From: Pseudomonas sp. C2B4
GTDB taxonomy: Bacteria > Pseudomonadota > Gammaproteobacteria > Pseudomonadales > Pseudomonadaceae
DNA: 37,424 nucleotides
Direction of reading: 5' to 3'
NCBI RefSeq assembly: GCF_013359695.1
Contig: NZ_JABFMU010000059.1
Location: 1 to 37,424 of the forward strand
This document shows positions 33,349 to 37,424 of this stretch, piece after piece; position 1 is the stretch's first letter, and each line of letters begins with the position of its first letter. The notes beneath the pieces were generated by a model. It ran no database searches, was not told where the DNA came from, and saw nothing but the letters and a program-made list of their open reading frames with translations. Made by a program: the position numbers and the translations under genes.

Positions 33349-35946
33349 ATGAAGTTTTCCAGCGATCTACCCAAATACCTGTACGGTGCCTGCGTCGTTT
33401 TGCTCCTTCTGTGCGTGGGCTGGTCCCATCCCGCCCGCGCGGCGTGTACGCTTGCTCCCACCGCCGGTAACGACAATTTCGTCTGCGACAGTGCCAGCAG
33501 CGGACCACTGACCGACCTCGCGGGCAACAACACCCTGACCTTCCCCGCCAATGGCACCGGTACGATCAACGGCAACGTCAGGTTCGGCGCCGGCAACGAT
33601 ACCGTCACCCTGGATTCGGGCACCCTCGCCGGTACGCTCGATCAAGGTGATGGAACCGACACGCTCAACATCAGCGCCGGGCAGATCACCGGGGCGGTGC
33701 AACAGGGCAACGGCGTCGATAACTTCACCATGAGTGGCGGCACGATCAAGTCCCTGGCCCAGGGCGACAGCCGCGACTTCTTCGTGATGACCGGTGGCAG
33801 GATCATTAACGCTTTCGAGGATGGCGACACCGCCAGGATGAGCGGAGGCAGGATCGGTCGGGTCGACATGAAACTCGATAACAACCTGTTCGACATCTCC
33901 GGCGGTGAGGTCGATGGCAACGTCGTCACCGGTTTCGGCACTGACACCATCATCGTGTCCGGCGGCAAGATCGGCGGCTTCATCAGCGTCAGCGGTGGCA
34001 ACGACAGCATCACGGTGACCGGTGGCGAGGTGGTCGGCGAGATCCGCACCAGCGTCGGTAACGACACCTTCCTGTGGGACAGCGCAGGCGTCCTGCGCTC
34101 GAAGATTCTCATGGAAGGCGGTGATGACATTGCGACCCTGCGCAATCTCGACGAAAACATCCTCGCCCAGGCTTCGAACCTCGACGGTGGCGCCGGCAAC
34201 GATGTGTTGACGTTCGATCACACCACAACCGCGGGTGCCGACCGCTACCTCAACTTCGAAACGTTCAATCTGAAAAATGGCTCCCGGTTCGATCTCACCG
34301 GTACTCTCGCACTGGGTGACAGCACCAGTGGCACCGGGGTGTTCAATATCGACGGCAACAGCGTGCTGACCTCGACCCAAGGCACCATCGCGCCCTTCAC
34401 CGCCGGCCAGAACGCAACGTTGAACAACGCCGGAATCATCGACCTGAGCAGCGGCAATACCCGCACCAGCGATACCCTCACGGTGCAGGGCAACTACGCC
34501 GGGAGCGGTGGTCAATTGTTTGTGCACAGCGTGCTCGGTGATGACCAGTCGCAGAGCGACAAACTGATGGTCAATAACGGAACCCTGACCGGCACCACGG
34601 CCATCACCGTCACAAACCAGGGCGGTGCTGGCGCACTCACTTTGCAGAACGGCATTCAGGTGGTTGAGGCCCAAGGCGCAGCCATCAGCGACAACCGCGC
34701 TTTTACACTCAAGGCACCGGTGGAGGTCGGCGCTTTTAAATATGCGCTGTTCAAGGGTGGCGTCACCCCCGGCAGCGAAAACAGCTGGTATTTGCGTTCC
34801 TCCGTCGTGGCACCGCCATTGGTGGCGGTGACCGTGGCCAACCCCGACCCGGCACTGCCGCCCGTGGTGCAACTGGTGCCCCTGGTGGCGATCCCCGTGG
34901 CCGCCGCCAGCAGCCCGTCGCTGACAACACCCGAGGCCACTGTCGGCAGTCCGGCACTGCCAACGCCAATACCCGGTGCCGCGCCGATTCCCTTGTACCG
35001 CGAGGAAGTGCCCGTCTGGTCAGTGATGCCTCCAGCCGCCGCACAACTGGCCCGGACTGCACTCGGCACCTTCCATGATCGTCAGGGCAGTCAACGCCTG
35101 CTGACTGAAACCGGGGCCTTCGGCGCGGGCTGGGGCCGGGTCTATGGCCAGGACTTCGACCAGACCTGGGCCGGCACCGTCGCGCCTCGGCTCGACGGCT
35201 CGCTGAAAGGCTACCAGGTGGGTCACGACCTGTCCGCCTCGCAGACCGCTGGCGGGCACACCCAACGCAGCGGTTTCTTCATCGGCCACAGTCAATTGAA
35301 GGGTGATGTCGACGGTTTCAACCAGGGTTATCAGGATTATCGCGCCGGCAAAGTCGACATCGAAGGCGACAGCCTCGGCCTGTACTGGACCCTGACTGAC
35401 CCCAGGGGCTGGTATTTCGATACGGTGGCCATGTACACCTGGCTGGACGGTGACAGCCATTCCGACCGCGGCCTCAAGCTGGACAGTAACGGTCACGTCC
35501 TCACCCTGTCGGCAGAGGCCGGCTATCCGTACCCGCTGGCAGGCAACTGGGTGATCGAACCCCAGGCGCAAGTCATCCACCAGAAGGTGGATCTCGATAG
35601 CCAGGACGACGGGATTTCCCGGGTGTCTTTTGATGCCGACTCCACCGAAACCGGTCGGCTGGGCGTGCGACTGAACGGGCGTTACGACGTCGCAGGAAGG
35701 TCGCTGGAACCCTGGCTGCGTGCCAACCTGTGGCACACCTTTTCAGGCACCGACACAGTCACTTTTGCCGACACCACCGACATCGAGACCCAGCAGCGAT
35801 CCTCCTGGGCGCAGATCGGCGTCGGCGCCAGCCTGTCCCTCGCCAAGAACGTCAGCCTGTACGCCAATGTCGACTACAGCAGCAATCTAGACAGCAATCA
35901 GCAGCGTGGAACCACCGGCAACGTGGGTATCCGACTGAGCTGGTGA
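33349..35946 (+). CDS. Autotransporter with RTX-like beta-solenoid passenger
   Basis: An 865-residue type V secretion protein. The signal peptide ends near ARA-AC (residues 1-31). The passenger from about 39 to 262 is built of roughly 20-residue units in which GxGxD-type turns (GAGNDTVT, GDGTDTLN, GNGVDNFT, FGTDTIIV, SGGNDSIT, SVGNDTFL) alternate with SGG-x-I-x-G strands. A less regular part to about 480, a Pro/Ala/Val-rich linker (about 490-550) and the C-terminal translocator barrel (about 590-865, ending in the aromatic GIRLSW) follow. No protease or lipase motif and no RGD is seen. GGAGA precedes the ATG at 33349. The next gene encodes a related barrel. Function, probably adhesion or surface interaction, is inference. 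Confidence 0.87.
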   Translation: MKFSSDLPKYLYGACVVLLLLCVGWSHPARAACTLAPTAGNDNFVCDSASSGPLTDLAGNNTLTFPANGTGTINGNVRFGAGNDTVTLDSGTLAGTLDQGDGTDTLNISAGQITGAVQQGNGVDNFTMSGGTIKSLAQGDSRDFFVMTGGRIINAFEDGDTARMSGGRIGRVDMKLDNNLFDISGGEVDGNVVTGFGTDTIIVSGGKIGGFISVSGGNDSITVTGGEVVGEIRTSVGNDTFLWDSAGVLRSKILMEGGDDIATLRNLDENILAQASNLDGGAGNDVLTFDHTTTAGADRYLNFETFNLKNGSRFDLTGTLALGDSTSGTGVFNIDGNSVLTSTQGTIAPFTAGQNATLNNAGIIDLSSGNTRTSDTLTVQGNYAGSGGQLFVHSVLGDDQSQSDKLMVNNGTLTGTTAITVTNQGGAGALTLQNGIQVVEAQGAAISDNRAFTLKAPVEVGAFKYALFKGGVTPGSENSWYLRSSVVAPPLVAVTVANPDPALPPVVQLVPLVAIPVAAASSPSLTTPEATVGSPALPTPIPGAAPIPLYREEVPVWSVMPPAAAQLARTALGTFHDRQGSQRLLTETGAFGAGWGRVYGQDFDQTWAGTVAPRLDGSLKGYQVGHDLSASQTAGGHTQRSGFFIGHSQLKGDVDGFNQGYQDYRAGKVDIEGDSLGLYWTLTDPRGWYFDTVAMYTWLDGDSHSDRGLKLDSNGHVLTLSAEAGYPYPLAGNWVIEPQAQVIHQKVDLDSQDDGISRVSFDADSTETGRLGVRLNGRYDVAGRSLEPWLRANLWHTFSGTDTVTFADTTDIETQQRSSWAQIGVGASLSLAKNVSLYANVDYSSNLDSNQQRGTTGNVGIRLSW

Positions 35947-36126
35947 CACCGAGCAACCGCTCTAGTCCGCACCTTTTTTTGACGTTTTGACCATTAAACA
36001 AGAACTTAGGGATGCGCCGTAAATCAGTCACTTATAAGACACAAAATACCCCTACCACTTATCGGCCATTTTCTTGACGCAGTGTCCGGGGTCTTCTTGA
36101 CTTCACCGTACTACCCCCGGAATCAC

Positions 36127-36220
36127 TATCAGGGGCAAGCCCCCACAGACTCCCGCGCAATCGGGCGGCCCCCGGCTTGCCTCCCTACATTCGGTCGCCC
36201 CTCGCTCGGGGTAGGAGAGA
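36127..36220. other. Structured GC-rich leader upstream of the barrel-only gene
   Basis: The 316-base gap 35947-36262 holds no gene. Its second half has dyads: GGGGCAAGCCCC at 36132-36143, and CTCCCTAC near 36181 pairing with GTAGGAG near 36211 around an inner CCCC-TCGCT-CGGGG hairpin. The first of these resembles a repeat arm (TGTGGGGGCTTGCCCC) common in Pseudomonas intergenic DNA. The leader may fold at the RNA level. The first half is AT-richer with TTGAC motifs near 36073 and 36098 but no convincing -10. Confidence 0.4.
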
Positions 36221-36262
36221 CGCCAAGGCACGTACGGCACGCGATTGCAAGGTAGCCACGCC

Positions 36263-37330
36263 ATGAAAACCTCATTCACCCAACAAGAGATCAAAGTCAC
36301 TTTTTGCACTGTCTCGAGCTCACTCCTGCTGTGCTCCTCCATGGAAGTGCAGGCTTCACCGGCCGAAGAAGAAACAACGCCCTGGTACAGCCAGGACATC
36401 CCGGTGCTCACCCTGCCCGCTCTCGCCACCACGTACCCCGGTCGTTTCAGCCCTGCCCCCGATCTGCGAAGTAGTCACTTCACCACCGAAGACGCAACAC
36501 CTTTTGCCTGGGATCAGATCTATGGCCAGGCCTCACGCCAGGCGCAAACCGATGCCCTGGCGCAAGGCTTCACCAATGCCACTGCCGGAGAACTCAAAGG
36601 CCCGGCGATCCTGACCCTGCAAAGCAACAGCGGCCACACCCAACGGGTTGGCCTGATAGGCGGCACCAGCCAGATTCAGGGCAACAGCAATGGCCTGCTG
36701 ACCAATCGCGGTCAGTCCGACCCGCGCACCGACACCCTCAGCCTGCAAGGCGAAAGCCTCGGCGCCTACTACAGCCTGATCGGGCCACAGGGCTGGCACG
36801 TCGACCTGTCGGCCAGTGGCGGCCGCGTCAACGGTTTCAGCCGTAACGAACAAGGCGCCCGGCAAGCCACCGAAGGCAGCGCGGTGACGCTGTCGGTGGA
36901 AGGTGGGTTTCCGATTGGTATCAGCGAAAACTGGGTGGTTGAACCCCAGGCGCAATTGATCAATCAGCGCATCACCCTGGATACGCCCAATGCGGGCTCG
37001 GGCAATGCATCGTCCAGCGACCTGACCTCGTGGAGCGGCCGGGTCGGTGCCAAATTGAAAGGCAGTTACGACATCAATGGCCTGGGCGTCGAACCCTATG
37101 TGCGGACCAACTTGTGGCACACGGTGTATACCGGCAACACCGTGACCCTCGATCAGGTCGACAAGATCAGCAGCAGTCGATATTCCTCGACGGTCGAAGT
37201 CGGCCTGGGCCTGGTTGCCCGGGTGACGCCGGCCGTGAGCCTGTATGTCAGCGCCGATTACAGCAGTGACGTGGACGACAATGACTTGAACGGGTTGATT
37301 GGCAGCATGGGGGTGCGGATGCGGTGGTGA
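36263..37330 (+). CDS. Autotransporter-type beta-barrel protein lacking a passenger
   Basis: A 355-residue protein homologous to the C-terminal half of the preceding autotransporter. Shared landmarks are GHTQR, the GESLG strand beside GDSLG, NWVVEPQAQLINQ beside NWVIEPQAQVIHQ, VEPYVRTNLWHT beside LEPWLRANLWHT, and VSLYVSADYSSD beside VSLYANVDYSSN. It ends in GVRMRW. The N-terminus has a signal-like stretch (VTFCTVSSSLLLCSSMEVQA) and then only about 70 residues before the barrel, with none of the solenoid repeats. It may be a free barrel, a porin-like derivative, or a gene that lost its passenger; no frameshift or remnant passenger is seen upstream. AAGG lies about 11 bases before ATG 36263; ATG 36245 is an alternative start. 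Confidence 0.78.
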   Translation: MKTSFTQQEIKVTFCTVSSSLLLCSSMEVQASPAEEETTPWYSQDIPVLTLPALATTYPGRFSPAPDLRSSHFTTEDATPFAWDQIYGQASRQAQTDALAQGFTNATAGELKGPAILTLQSNSGHTQRVGLIGGTSQIQGNSNGLLTNRGQSDPRTDTLSLQGESLGAYYSLIGPQGWHVDLSASGGRVNGFSRNEQGARQATEGSAVTLSVEGGFPIGISENWVVEPQAQLINQRITLDTPNAGSGNASSSDLTSWSGRVGAKLKGSYDINGLGVEPYVRTNLWHTVYTGNTVTLDQVDKISSSRYSSTVEVGLGLVARVTPAVSLYVSADYSSDVDDNDLNGLIGSMGVRMRW

Positions 37331-37366
37331 GCGGTTGACCGCAAGAGATGGGGCGAACGGTATGAC

Positions 37367-37424
37367 GCTTTCGCGAGCAGGCTCGCTCCCACAGGAATTA
37401 CTATGAAACCTGTGGGAGCGAGCC
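37367..37424. repeat. Repeat pair in reversed arrangement, cut by the window end
   Basis: TTCGCGAGCAGGCTCGCTCC followed by CACAG, then about 17 bases, then CTGTGGGAGCGAGCC at the window end. As at 19554, the right-hand arm comes first. The second arm is incomplete because the window stops. Confidence 0.8.

Noticed and set aside
35950..35990. T-run after the autotransporter gene considered as an intrinsic terminator
   Set aside because: The only stem nearby (GAGC-AACC-GCTC) has four pairs and ends more than ten bases before the T-run.

Overview
The window looks like chromosomal DNA from a fluorescent Pseudomonas (P. fluorescens group). The evidence is GC-rich coding sequence with dense antisense shadow ORFs, a pyoverdine maturation acylase (PvdQ) with a PvdS-type promoter, a glgA-treZ-malQ-treY-(DUF2934)-glgX cluster in the order I recall from P. 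aeruginosa, and many intergenic palindromes of the type GTGGGAGCGAGCCTGCTCGCGA common in this group. No tRNA, rRNA, CRISPR array, insertion sequence, integrase or phage gene was recognised.

Layout. (1) 70-4655: a nitrilase on the minus strand, a membrane diguanylate cyclase, a SphA/MetA-type outer-membrane protein, a LysR regulator and a small convergent hypothetical gene. The nitrilase promoter and the LysR start region share a 19-base near-identical sequence that runs into a GATAT-N11-ATATC dyad, which suggests one LysR operator at both places. (2) 4818-6304: a DUF883 membrane-anchored protein and a DpkA-type imine reductase, convergent across a long palindrome. (3) 6524-11347: one 1607-residue toxin-like protein with four copies of an ILYTP-type module and a C-terminal HELAH metallopeptidase motif. 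(4) 11630-15655: a pyoverdine regulatory and maturation group made of an FpvR-like anti-sigma factor, convergent PvdQ acylase, and a divergent shortened Fur-like protein. pvdQ has a TAAAT-N16-CGT iron-starvation box. (5) 15788-19534: small membrane protein, small lipoprotein, DUF411 protein overlapping a YqaA-type membrane protein, and an alpha/beta hydrolase with a D-2-hydroxyacid dehydrogenase.

(6) 20122-31046: the storage-sugar block. GlgA makes alpha-1,4-glucan, GlgX debranches it, MalQ reshuffles malto-oligosaccharides, TreY converts the reducing end to a trehalosyl unit and TreZ releases trehalose. treZ, malQ and treY are joined by ATGA overlaps. A DUF2934 gene follows treY, and a palindrome separates it from glgX. 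glgA has a leader region of about 490 bases after the preceding repeat. (7) 31305-33064: a PIG-L-type deacetylase homologue with an altered active-site motif, and an endonuclease/exonuclease/phosphatase-fold protein. (8) 33349-37330: two autotransporter-type proteins in tandem. The first has a roughly 20-residue-period passenger with RTX-like GxGxD turns. The second is a barrel with no recognisable passenger.

The strongest candidates for new biology are the 1607-residue HExxH protein, the paired LysR operators, the barrel-only autotransporter paralogue beside the RTX-like solenoid autotransporter, and the PIG-L homologue that lacks the usual general-base aspartate. Family assignments come from recognising motifs by eye; no database search was run.
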